DNA of 64,000 bases, taken from the NCBI RefSeq assembly GCF_018294505.1, contig NC_057797.1:125245116-125309115 (forward strand), read 5' to 3'. The DNA is from Triticum aestivum. Lineage: Eukaryota > Streptophyta > Magnoliopsida > Poales > Poaceae. The notes beneath the pieces were generated by a model. The model saw only the letters and a list, made by a program, of their open reading frames with translations. It ran no database searches and had not been told where the DNA came from. Positions within the stretch are counted from its first letter, which is position 1. The number at the start of each line of letters is the position of its first letter. This document shows positions 45,320 to 56,100 of this stretch, in pieces. Made by a program: the position numbers and the translations under genes.

Positions 45320-46540
45320 CTATCTACAATCAAACATAGACAAGCAAGATACTATCAGGTACTAAGTTCATGATAAATTTAAGTTCAATTAATCATATTA
45401 CTTAAGAACTCTCACTTAGAAAGATATCCCTCTAATCCTATAAGTGATCACGTGATCCAAATCAACTAAACCATGTCCGATCATCACGTGAGATGGAGTA
45501 GTATCAATGGTGAACATCAATATGTTGATCATATCTACTATATGATTCACGCTCGACCTTTCGGTCTCCGTGTTCCGAGGCCATATCTGTTATATGCTAG
45601 GCTCGTCAAGTTAAACTTGAGTATTCCGCGTGTGCAACTGTTTTGCACCCGTTGTATTTGAACGTAGAGCCTATCACACCCGATCATCACGTGGTGTCTC
45701 GGCACGAAGAACTTTCGCAATGGTGCATACTCAGGGAGAACACTTATACTTTGATAATTTAGTGAGGGATCATCTTATAATGCTACCGTCAATCAAAGCA
45801 AGATAAGATGCATAAAAGATAAACATCACATGCAATCAATATAAGTGATATGATATGGCCATCATCATCTTGTGCTTGTGATCTCCATCTTCGAAACACC
45901 GTCATGATCACCATCGTCACCGGCGCTACACCTTGATCACCATCGTAGCATCGTTGTCATCTCGCCAATCTTATGCTTCCACGACTATCTCTACCGCTTA
46001 GTGATAAACTAAAGCATTATAGCGCAATTGCATTGCATACAATAAAGCGACAACAATATGGCTCCTGCCAGTTGCCGATAACTCAGTTACAAAACATGAT
46101 CATCTCATACAATAAAATTTAGCATCATGTCTTGACCATATCACATCACAACATGCCCTGCAAAAACAAGTTAGACGTCCTCTACTTTGTTGTTGCAAGT
46201 TTTACATGGCTGCTACGGGCTTAGCAAGAACCGTTCTTACCTACGCATCAAAACCACAACGATAGTTTGTCAAGTTGGTGCTGTTTTAACCTTCGCACGG
46301 ACCGGGCGTAGCCACACTTGGTTCAACTAAAGTTGGAGAAACTGACACCCGCCAGCCACCTGTGTGCAAAGCATGTCGGTAGAACCAGTCTCGCGTAAGC
46401 GTACGCGTAATGTCGGTCCGGGCCGCTTCATCCAACAATACCGCCAAACCAAAGTATGACATGCTGGTAAGCAGTATGACTTATATCGCCCACAACTCAC
46501 TTGTGTTCTACTCGTGCATAACATCAACGCATAAAACCTA
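45320..46540 (-). other. Copia leader between primer-binding site and gag
   Basis: About 1.2 kb of untranslated leader on the minus strand, the usual place for packaging and dimerisation signals in BARE-type elements. It contains the word CACGTGATGATCGG more than once (near 45480 and 45670). The window's first 450 bases are a diverged plus-strand copy of the part next to gag. Confidence 0.7.
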
Positions 46541-46553
46541 GGCTCGGATGCCA
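46541..46553 (-). other. Copia primer-binding site
   Basis: On the minus strand TGGCATCCGAGCC, one base after the 5' LTR. It resembles TGGTATCAGAGCC, the complement of the initiator tRNA-Met 3' end, with two differences. Confidence 0.8.
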
Positions 46554-46554
46554 C

Positions 46555-48302
46555 TGTTGGGGAACGTAGTAATTTCAAAAAAAAAATCCTACGCACATGC
46601 AAGATCATGGTGATGCATAGCAATGAGAGGGGAGAGTGTTGTCTATGTACCCTCATAGACCGGAAGCGGAAGCGTTAGCACAACGCGGTTGATGTAGTCG
46701 TACGTCTTCACGGCCCGACCGATCAATCACCGAAACTACGGCACCTCCGAGTTCTAGCACACGTTCAGCTCGATGACGATCCCCGGACTCCGATCCAGCA
46801 AAGTGTCGGGGAAGAGTTCCGTCAGCACGATGGCGTGGTGACGATCTTGATGTTCTACCATCATAGGGCTTCGCCTAAGCACCGCTACAATATTATCGAG
46901 GATTATGGTGGAGGGGGGCACCGCACACGGCTAAGAGAACGATCACGAAGATCAACTTGTGTGTCTAGAGGTACCCCCCTGCCCCTGTATATAAAGGAGC
47001 AAGGGGGGAGGCCGGCCGGCCCTTGAGGCGCGCCAAGGAGGGGGGAGTCCTCTTCCTAGTAGGAGTAGGACTCCCCTTTCCTTGTCCAACTAGGAAGAGG
47101 GAAGGGGGAAGGAAAGAGAGGGAGAGGAAGGGAAAGAGGGGCCGCACCCCCCTCCCCTAGTCCAATTCGGACTCCCCATGGGAGGGGGCGCGCCACCTCC
47201 TGGGCTGCTGCCCTCTCTCTCCCCTCAGGCCCACTAAGGCCCAATACTTCCCCGGGGGGTTCCGGTAACCCTTCCGGCACTCCGGTTTTCTCCGAAATCA
47301 CCTGAAACACTTCCAGTCTCCGAATATAGCCGTTCAATATATCGATCTTTATGCCTCAACCATTTCGAGACTCCTCGTCATGTCCGTGATCATATCCGGG
47401 ACTCCGAACAACCTTCGGTACATCAAAATATATAAACTCATAATGAAACTGTCATCGTAACGTTAAGCGTGCGAACCCTACGGGTTTGAGAACAATGTAG
47501 ACATGACCGAGACACGTCTCCGGTCAATAACCAACAGCGGAACCTGGATGCTCATATTGGCTCCCACATATTCTACGAAGATCTTTTATCGGTCAGACCG
47601 CATAACAACATACGTTGTTCCCTTTGTCATCGGTATGTTACTTGCCCGAGATTTGATCGTCGGTATCTCAATACCTAGTTCAATCTCGTTACCGGCAAGT
47701 CTCTTTACTCATTCCGTAATACATCATACTGCAACTAACTCATTAGTTGCAATGCTTGCAAGGCTTATGTGATGTGCATTACAGAGAGGGCCCAGAGATA
47801 CCTATCCGACAATCGGAGTGACAAATCCTAATCTTCAAATACGCCAACCCAACAAGTACCTTCGGAGACACCTGTAGAGCACCTTTATAATCACCCAGTT
47901 ATGTTGTGACGTTTGGTAGCACACAAAGTGTTCCTCCGGTAAACGGGAGTTGCATAATCTCATAGTCATAGGAACATGTATAAGTCATGAAGAAAGCAAT
48001 CGCAACAAACTAAACGATCAAGTGCTAAGCTAACGAAATGGGTCAAGTCAATCACATCACTCTCCTAATGATGTGATCCCATTAATCAAATGACAACTCA
48101 TGTCTATGGTTACGAAGCATAACCATCTTTGATCAACGAGCTAGTCAAGTAGAGGCATACTAGTGACACTATGTTTGTCTATGTATTCACACATGTATTA
48201 TGTTTCCGGTTAATACAATTCTAGCATGAATAATAAACATTTATCATGATATAGGGAAATAAATAATATCTTTATTATTGCCTCTAGGGCATATTTCCTT
48301 CA
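46555..48302 (-). repeat. Copia 5' LTR
   Basis: 1748 bp, TG...CA. Minus-strand TATA box TTTATATA at 46988-46995. Followed outside by the TSD AACAT. Confidence 0.92.
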
Positions 48303-49760
48303 AACATAAGACGAAATTGTTTGTAGGGTACGAAACCAACTCAAAGTTATCCTTTTTGATCGATCTATTCAAGAGTTCGTACTAAAATAACACCAAGTTA
48401 TTATTTCCGATCGATCTATCAGGAGTTCATACTAAAAAAACACCAAGTTATTCTTTCTGATCGATCTATCAAGAGTTCGTACTAAAATAACACCAAAACA
48501 AATTCAGATTCGTAATAATCAATCCAACACAAAGAAAAGAGTGCCCAAGATTTATACCGGAGAAACAAAGACGAGAATGTGCACCAACCCCTAAGCTTAG
48601 ATTACCCCAATATCACCTCGGGAATGCGCGAGTTGAGTGCCAAAACACATATCAAGTGAATCAATATGATACCCCATTGTCACCACAAGTATTCGTAGCA
48701 AGACATACATCAAGTGTTCTCAAATCCATAAAAGTATTCAATCCGATAAGAACGAAATCTCAAAGGAAAAACTCAATTCATCACAACAAGATAGAGAGGG
48801 AGAAACACCATATGATCCAACTATATTAACAAAGCCCGCGATACATCGAGATCATGCCATCTCAAGAACACGAGAGAGAGACAGATTAAACACATAGCTA
48901 CTGGTACAAACCCTCAGCCCGAGGGTGGACTACTCCCTCCTCATCATGGTGGCCGTCGGGATAATGAAGATGGCCACCGGTGATGATTTCCCCCTCCGGC
49001 AGGGTGCCGAAACGGGGTCTAGATTGGTTTTCATGGCTACAAAGACTTGCGGCGGCAGAACTTCTGATCTAGGGTTATTTCTGGGGGTTTATGTATTTAT
49101 AGGATTTTTTGGCATCAGTTTCACGCGAAGATGAGCCTCAAGGTGACCACAACCCACCTGCAGACGGGCAAGGGCCCAGGCGCGCCCTGGTAGGTTGTGC
49201 TCACCTCCGTCACCTTCTGGTCCTCCCACGAAACTTATGGTGCCTCTTTTGTTCCAGAAAAATCACCAAAAAGTTTCTTGCATTTGGAGAACTTTTTTTC
49301 TGCACAAAAAACAACATCACGGTAGTTTTGCTGAAAACAGCGCCAGGCTGGGTTAGTTCCATTCAAATCATACCAAAACCATATAAAATTGTTGTAAATA
49401 ATATGGCATCAATACTTCATAAATTATATATACGTTGAAGACGTATCAGTTAGCTTGTTCTTTTTATATTTTCATATTACAAAACCTATATCTGTCATCC
49501 ATATTACACTTGTATCACCATCTCTTCGCCGAGCTAGTGCACCTATACAATTTACTATTGTATTGGGTGTGTTGGGGACACAAGAGACTCTTTGTTATTT
49601 GGTTACAAGGTTGTTTGAGAGAGACCATCTTCATCCTACGACTTCCACGGGTTGATAAACCTTAGGTCATGCACTTGAGGGAATATTGCTACTGTCCTAC
49701 AAAACTCTGCGTTTGGACGCCCAACACGAGTCTACAAGAATAAGTTACGTAGTATACATC

Positions 49761-50744
49761 TGGGAGGCACTCCGCGGACACGGATGCGGGACGCCGCAAT
49801 CCAACCATAGTCGCATACATTTCAAACTCGTTTTCAACAAACCGAATGAAATTCGTGCAAACACGGCCGGATTACATATTAACATGACGGATTTTATACA
49901 AACACAACGGATTTTTATTACGTTTCAAACATTTAGAACAAAAAAAGACTCGCCCCTAAACCTATCCTACGGCAGCGGCGCCCGCTGTCCAAGCCCGTGT
50001 TGTCCTCCATCCGCCGTCCAGTCACGCGTCTCTGACATTGAACAAGCGCGGACAACGGAGACGGTGAGAGGCCACGTACGCCCTGAGTCATCTTCAATGT
50101 GGAGCGGCGTGCTCTACAGCGGCATGAATGCGGGCAACTGGCGCCGGGCGGGAACGCGTGCGGGTGAGGGAGGAGGGGTTTGGGCGGGCCAGGGTGATCA
50201 AAAGCGGGCGTGGTAGCGGTCCGGACTTTCGCAAAGCCTCACGCGTTTATCTCCGGTTTGCCAGAGAAAATATTTCCGGGCCGCGTCGTGGAGCGATACA
50301 GGGTCGCGTTGGATGGCTTCTGCGGTCTGGACGGATGCGGAGGTTTGAGGGTCGGTGTTGGAGATGCCCTAAGTCCCAGAAAACCATATTATTGTGCATA
50401 GAACATATGCCATGAAAAAACCCAGCCAATATGAAGCAAAATGAAACATTTTTTAACACAATACAATTGAAGATGCTCACATTCACGCATATACACGATA
50501 CAATCATAATTATAGGGCTGAAATGGAGAAAAAAAAGCGAAAAAAGCGGCAGATTTTTTTTTGTTTGAGCATCAAAAAAGAAGCGGCAGATGGGCTCAGA
50601 TCGGAAAGAGACTGAGCCCTTTCTCCTGAACGATGTGCAATGGGCTGCGCACTGGCAAATGCTATTCTTCCTTGTACAACACTCTACAGCATGCATGGTA
50701 GTACACGATAATGATCGATACAGGTTACGAGAAGAGGGAAATGA
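49761..50744. other. Intergenic sequence with a possible DNA-transposon remnant, and the dirigent 3' flank
   Basis: 49761-50372 alternates CGGACGCGG-type words and AT-rich stretches and ends GGTGTTGGAGATGCCC, a terminal sequence I associate with short non-coding DNA transposons near wheat genes. The matching left end was not found, perhaps because element 1 truncates it. 50373-50744 is AT-rich and would hold the dirigent 3' UTR. No gene is seen. Confidence 0.4.
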
Positions 50745-51281
50745 TCAGGCATAATCCATCTTCACGAATAGGTCGACCTCGTAGACGATGGAGTCAGGCG
50801 TGGGGTTGCCCGCGGCCATCATGACGCAGTACCCACGCGCCATCCTGAACGCGCCGGTGCCGCCCACCACGGCGCGCTCGATGGCACCCGTGAAGCTCAG
50901 AACAGGCCCCAGCATGGCCAGCGTGCTCCCGCTGTGCTCCCCGGCCGTGAACACGAAATTGATCGCCGACTGCATGCCCGGCGGGCTCACGAGCCCGGCT
51001 CCAGCGAAAATGCCCTGGTACCGGCCCACTAGCGACGAGCTCTTCGGGTCCGGGCCGTCGCGCAGCTCGTCGTCAAGCACGCCGACCAGCCCGAACGTCG
51101 CGTTGGCGCCCAGTGGTGATGGCACCACCACGATCGCCGTCGCGTTGGGGCCGGCGAAGGTCTCGTGCATGTACAGGTGGATGCGCTTGAGCCCTTGGTC
51201 GCCGGCGCGCGCCAGGAGGAAGGCTGGTGCTGACCAGGCCAGCATGAGAGCGAGCAAGAGCAGCGGCGAGGAGGAGGTCAT
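50745..51281 (-). CDS. Dirigent-like secreted protein (178 aa)
   Basis: A single-exon, GC-rich gene. Dirigent proteins are apoplastic beta-barrel proteins that steer stereoselective coupling of phenoxy radicals (lignans) or related steps, and many respond to stress. Residues 1-26 form a signal peptide (SSPLLLLALMLAWSAPAFLL). The dirigent domain spans about 34-178: LYMHETFAGPNATAI, FGLVGVLDDELRDGPDP, SSLVGRYQGIF, FVFTAGEHSGSTLAMLG, AVVGGTGAFRMARGYCVM, VYEVDLFVKMDY. Two N-glycosylation sequons lie at N46 and N60. The length is usual for the family. The start at 51281 is chosen because the signal peptide follows at once; the open frame extends upstream but codes for nothing typical. Radical-coupling specificity cannot be read from sequence alone. 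Confidence 0.88.
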   Translation of the reverse strand: MTSSSPLLLLALMLAWSAPAFLLARAGDQGLKRIHLYMHETFAGPNATAIVVVPSPLGANATFGLVGVLDDELRDGPDPKSSSLVGRYQGIFAGAGLVSPPGMQSAINFVFTAGEHSGSTLAMLGPVLSFTGAIERAVVGGTGAFRMARGYCVMMAAGNPTPDSIVYEVDLFVKMDYA

Positions 51282-51614
51282 GGCGATCAGAAAGCGTTGC
51301 GGTATCGACTCGCAGCCGCTGGAATACAATGCAACGCGGTCGATGGGTTGAACATGCTCTTGATAGGGCTCATAATATATAGCAACCACTCCGTTGACCT
51401 GCGTGCATGATCGATCGGCAGCTCTCAACCGACGTGCAATCCCCTATGTAGCTCTCGCGAGTCGCAGCTAGCTAGTTTTTTTCAGCTTACAGAACCAAAT
51501 TCTCTGTCTTTTTCATGATTTCATCGCCAGCTACATGATCAACTATTAATAGTAGCTACCAACTGCCGACGCGCCCGCTAGTTGGGCTGCTAACTAATGT
51601 CAACGATATGGATG
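51282..51614 (-). promoter_or_regulatory. Dirigent upstream region and 5' UTR
   Basis: The 333 bp between the start codon and the poly(T) end of the LINE-like insertion hold the core promoter. A TATA box (TATATAT, minus strand) lies at about 51376-51382, 95-100 bp before the start codon. Upstream sequence that once continued this promoter is now at 61372 and beyond. Confidence 0.6.
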
Positions 51615-51901
51615 TTTTTTTTTTTTGAGAAAAGGCATAAAGCCCCACTTCAAATTAGTGAAGCCATCAACCGGCTAGGATACATAGAACCTGATTACAG
51701 TGTGTTTTCCCCTAGGGCGAAAACCCTAGGGTTTCGATATCTTCCGGCGTCACCGCCGGAATCCTTCCTCCGCCCCGGCCACCGATCGCTGTTTGTCCTC
51801 TCTAGACTCGGGCTGATCACGGGGGATCCTGGTGATCCTTCCCAGCCTTGGAATAGAGCAACTCCGAGAGGGAACGGGGGCGTGTAGATTGAATCTACAA
51901 G

Positions 51902-53177
51902 ATGTCAGAAGCTTCAGGATCACAGGGGAAGCGGGAGAAGGAATCAGCGGAGGAACTTCTGGCGAGGCTCACGCTGCAGGAAGAGGAGGAAGACGACTTC
52001 ATCTGGGAGGAGGAGTTGCCGGATATGCTTGAGCCGGCAAAGTGGCTTGCGATCGTTCGGGTTCATACACTAAAATCCTTTAGCCCTAATGCTTTGTATA
52101 ATGACATGAGGGCGGCATGGAATCCAGCTAAGTCAGTGACATGGAGGAAAATCAAGGGAAATCTGTTCACGGCACAGTTTGGATGTCTTGGAGATTGGAA
52201 CAAGGCGATGGCAGAAGGCCCATGGCTGTTCAGAGATCAGGCGGTAATAATGCAGGAATATGATGGTTTTAAGAACCCAGATGCCTTCAAGCTCGACAAG
52301 CTATCTGTATGGGCACAGATACACCGTCTACCGGATAAGTTCTTAATCGAGCCGGCGGTAAAGGGCCTGGCGTCCAGAATTGGAGAGGTGGAGGAGATCC
52401 AGTTGAAGCTTCCCGCTGGATTTTTTGGTGAGTTTGTCAGGGTCAAGGTGAAGATTGATATCCACTCCAAGATCAAACGCTTTGTCACAGCCAAGAAGGG
52501 AGAAGAGAGAGTCCAGTATCAGGTCAAGTATGAAAAGCTACCGATCTTCTGCTTTAATTGTGGTGAGTTTGGCCACTGGCACGAGGAGTGCGGGGAGGGA
52601 GAGCACGATGAAGCGAAGTTTGAATGGGGTGATTTTGTGATGGCTGACAATTTTCGTTTCAACACTGCTGGTCGTGGAAACCACGGACCTCAGAGGGGCC
52701 GTGGAGGTCAATGGTCGGGGGGGCGAGGACGAGGTAGAGAACCCTATAATCCCAATCAGAGCTGGCGTTTTAATGCCAGGCCACCGATGCAGACAGAACA
52801 GGAGCCCTCCTCTGAAGGGACCGAGCAGAATGGCGGGAAGGCAGTACCTGCCACAGGTGTGGGGGTAGTTTCCATTGCAAATCAGGGGTCTAACAAACGC
52901 CTTTCGGTTGAGAATATTACAAGCCCAAGAATGGAAGTGCAGACAGGGAGAGATGAGAGATGCTCTTGAGGTGGTAACCATAGGGGACCAGCTTTTGGTG
53001 CCACCCCCACCTCCAGTGTATGTGTCCCCTAGGAAAGAGAACAAACGCTCGAAGAAGGGGTTGGGAGAAGATGGCTCAGCTGCTGGAAAACTGAAGACCG
53101 GGGAAGATGATAGTAATGAGAAAACAATGAATGCAACATCGGCGGGCTCCTCCGAGGAGTACCGCCGGGCACAATGA
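51902..53177 (+). pseudogene. LINE ORF1: DUF4283 and CCHC knuckle protein, one frame shift
   Basis: ATG 51902 opens 355 residues, then a frame shift at about 52950-52969 moves the reading to the frame that ends at 53177. Residues about 45-205 are the DUF4283 region of plant L1 ORF1 (WLAIVRVHTLKSFSPNALYN, WNKAMAEGPWLFRDQAVIM). C217-C230 (CFNCGEFGHWHEEC) is a C-x2-C-x4-H-x4-C knuckle, and an RG-rich stretch follows. ORF1 is the RNA-binding protein of the ribonucleoprotein particle. Its stop TGA overlaps the ATG of ORF2 (ATGA). Confidence 0.88.
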
Positions 53178-56100
53178 GTATCTTAAGCTGGAACTGTCGT
53201 GGCGCGGGCAACGCTGCGACAGTTAGAGAACTTCGCGATATTGCGAACAATTTTGCCCCTACCCTTTTTTGTATTGTTGAGACCCAGATTGATAGATCGA
53301 GGGTAGAAAAACTAGCTGGAAGTATTGGATATGATAATGGATATGCGGTTAGTAGTCAGGGTAGAAGTGGAGGACTAGGTTTGTTTTGGAACAATCCAAT
53401 AAAAATTGATATTTTGGGCTTCTCTGTGTATCATATTGATTGTTCAGTTGAGGAACCGGGTTGTGACCCGTGGAGGTTGACACTTTTTTACGGAGAGGCG
53501 CAGACTCATTTGAGATATCAATCATGGGATATTTTGAAGGGGATCAGTACTTTGAGTAACCTCCCATGGGTCTGTATAGGGGATTTTGACGAGGTACTAC
53601 GTCCGGAGGAGCAACAAGGCATTGGGGAGAGGAGCAATGCCCAAATCCAGGGGTTCCGGGATGCCATAGACGTATGCATGCTGATGGACATAGGCTATCT
53701 AGGCCAATTCTGGACCTTAGGTTACTGGTGGCAGTTACACACGGGTACGCTTGGACCGTTCTCTGGCTTCCGCGGAATGGAGCGAACGTTTCCCAAATGC
53801 ACAAGTTAAACATTTAACAGCAGCGACCTCGGATCACTGTCCCATCTTGCTAGAGTTTCAAGGGAGGGCACCTAAGCACAAGAAGGGCTTTAAGTATGAA
53901 CTTATGTGGGAAACTCATGAGACGTGGAGAGATACAATTGCTGCCAGCTGGGCAGGAGATCCGGTGGAGTGCATGGCAGATCTAAGAGCAAAGTTGAAAA
54001 GGGTTTCGGTACAGCTAGGAACCTGGAATAAGCATACTTTCGGCTTAGTACGGAAGGAAATAAAAAGTTTAAAGCTGGAACTAGAACGCCTGCGGAGCGA
54101 TCCGGCTAGAACATCGCCGTCACGTATTGAGTTGAAGATCAATGAGAATTTGATTGAGTTATATCACAGGGAGGAAATAATGTGGAGGCAACGCGCGAGG
54201 CTGGAGTGGCTATCGGCCGGAGACAGAAATACACGCTTCTTTCACCTTCGGGCAAGTGAGAGGAGGAGGAGAAATATGATTAAGGCCTTGGCAACATCCC
54301 TGGGTGTGATGACAGAGAACCAGAATGAACTCAAAGTCATGGTGACAGACTTCTATAAGAACTTGTATCTATCAGAAGGGGTGAGTGGCATAGAGGAGGT
54401 ACTTGATAAGGTACCGGTGAAGGTTACAGAGCAGATGAATGCCGCTCTTCTGGCACCTTACACAAATGAAGAGGTCAAGACAGCCCTCTTTCAAATGTTC
54501 CCGACAAAGGCACCGGGACCGGATGGGTTCCCCGCCCACTTCTATCAAAGGCATTGGGATATATGTGGGGATGAAGTTACCAAGGATGTCCTGAGGATTA
54601 TCAGAGGGGAGGAAAGTGTTTCATCTATAAATGACACCGTTTTGGTCCTCATCCCGAAGGTAATGAATCCTACCTTACTTTCTCAGTTCCGGCCTATAAG
54701 TTTGTGCAATGTAATCTACAAAATTGCCTCCAAGGTTGTTGCAAACAGGCTCAAAGTGATCCTCCCAGACATCATATCTCAGGAACAGTCAGCTTTCTTT
54801 CCAGGCAGGTTGATTACAGATAATATCATATGTGCATATGAGTGTTTGCACTTCATGAAAAGAAGCAGAGCAAAAACCAATAGTTTTTGTGCACTAAAAT
54901 TGGACATGATGAAAGCTTATGACAGACTGGAGTGGCCATATCTTCGAGCCATGATGGAGAAGTTGGGATTTGCACACTCCTAGGTTAATATAGTGATGGA
55001 TATGGTTCAGTCTGTATCATTTTCAGTCCTCTTCAATGGAGAGAAGCTTGAACATTTTACTCCTACCAGAGGCATCCGTCAGGGAGATCCAATCTCCCCC
55101 TATCTTTTCTTGATTGCAGCAGAGGGCCTTTTGTGCCTTTTAAGATCCAGTTCTCTTTCGTCTAGTCTTCAAGGGGTCAAGGTGGCTCCGACAGCTCCGG
55201 TGGTCAACCATCTCCTTTTTGCTGACGATAGCCTGTTGTTTTTCAAGTCAAGTGTTGAGGGGGCTGCGAGGGTCTCAGCTTTATTGGAGATATACTGTAA
55301 AGCGTCGGGTCAGAAGACAAACAATGCAAAATCTTCAATCTTTTTCAGCAAGAAGTGCCCAAATGAGGTGAGAAATGAGGTCAAACAGATTTTGAATGTA
55401 ACAAATGAATCTTTGAGTGAAAGATACCTGGGGATGCCCACGGAAGTTGGCCAATCTAAAAAGGGTACTTTCAAGTATTTGAGAGATAGAATTTGGGAGA
55501 AGGTGAGAGGATGGATGGAAAAACTTCTTTCAGTTGGAGGGAAAGAAGTGCTCATCAAATCAGTGGCTCAAGCAATCCCAGTATTTTCAATGGCGTGCTT
55601 TCGGTAACCCAGAGGCCTTTGTGAAAATATTGAATCCATTATAAGGCAGTTCTGGTGGGGGAGCAAACAAGGAAGGAGGAAGCCCGCATGGGTATCTTGG
55701 GACGTCATGACGAAACCAAAGTACCTTGGAGGCATGGGGTTTAGGGATATGGAGATTTTTAACCTTGCTTTGTTGGCTTGCTAGGCATGGAGAGTACTGG
55801 AAGATTCAAACTCACTTAGTGCAAGGATATTGAAGGCTGCATATTTCCCGAACACAAGCTTTCTGGAGGCAGAACTAGGCCATCACCCCTCTCAGATTTG
55901 GAGGGCTGTTCTTGATGGGAGAGACATTCTGAAGCAAGGCATTATTAAGCGTATTGGCAATGGGCAAACAACAAACATTTGGAGAGATAACTGGTTACAG
56001 AGGACTGGACCTTTCAGACCGATCACTGCCCTCACTCCTAACCCGCCTGTGATGGTAGCGGAGCTTATTGATTCAACCACAGCATCGTGGAAATAGGAAC

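Larger units (their letters stand above)
39554..48302 (-). mobile_element. Ty1/copia retrotransposon (BARE/WIS/Angela-type), full length, coding region broken
   Basis: LTRs 46555-48302 (5' in element sense) and 39554-41300 enclose an internal region of 5.25 kb. AACAT occurs on both sides (39549-39553, 48303-48307), a perfect TSD. The order on the minus strand is primer-binding site, gag, protease, integrase, reverse transcriptase-RNase H, polypurine tract, as in copia elements. The LTRs differ by about 4% in the first 420 bases compared by eye, and less further on. The polyprotein has one frame shift, three in-frame stops and an altered protease site, so this copy cannot make its own enzymes but could be mobilised in trans. 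Confidence 0.93.
39077..49448 (-). mobile_element. Element 4: minus-strand solo LTR, split by the copia element
   Basis: On the minus strand the LTR begins TGATACGTCTTCAACGTATA at 49448 and ends GTAGTAGACATTA at 39077. Its pieces, 48303-49448 and 39077-39553, total about 1.62 kb, the full LTR length of the related element 3, and no internal region is present. GTTAC (39072-39076) and GTTAG (49449-49453) are the target duplication with one mismatch. It is inserted in the 3' LTR of element 1 in opposite orientation. The copia element entered it later. Confidence 0.8.
5599..49760 (+). mobile_element. Element 1: old non-autonomous Gypsy-type LTR element, outermost layer of a nested stack
   Basis: This is the host layer for every insertion between 5718 and 49448. 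Its own pieces are: 5' LTR remnant 5599-5717 and 14812-14865; internal region 14866-16307 and 27573-30075; 3' LTR 30076-30350, 38307-39071 and 49454-49760. LTR ends and internal sequence match elements 2 and 3, including the ORF start context, the TTGGGAGG hairpin, the GGGGATGCC hairpin and the terminal polypurine motif. The 5' LTR has lost its first part, so no target duplication can be tested. No protease, reverse transcriptase or integrase was seen, hence non-autonomous. The family resembles the Sabrina/WHAM group of Triticeae elements, but this is from recall only. Confidence 0.75.
30076..49760 (+). repeat. Element 1, 3' LTR split into three pieces
   Basis: Pieces: 30076-30350 (starts TGATATGTCTCCAACATATC), 38307-39071 and 49454-49760. 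The breaks are element 3 (TSD CCAGG) and solo LTR element 4 (TSD GTTAC/GTTAG). The final piece runs to ATACATC/T at 49760. Joined, the LTR would be about 1.36 kb, shorter than the roughly 1.69 kb of element 3. Confidence 0.75.

Noticed and set aside
39554..48302. Endogenous plant pararetrovirus as the source of the reverse transcriptase
   Set aside because: LTRs, an integrase placed before the reverse transcriptase and a 5-bp TSD show a copia retrotransposon.
51282..51428. Upstream in-frame extension of the dirigent ORF
   Set aside because: The extension overlaps the TATA box and would place 49 residues before a perfect signal peptide; the start at 51281 is better.
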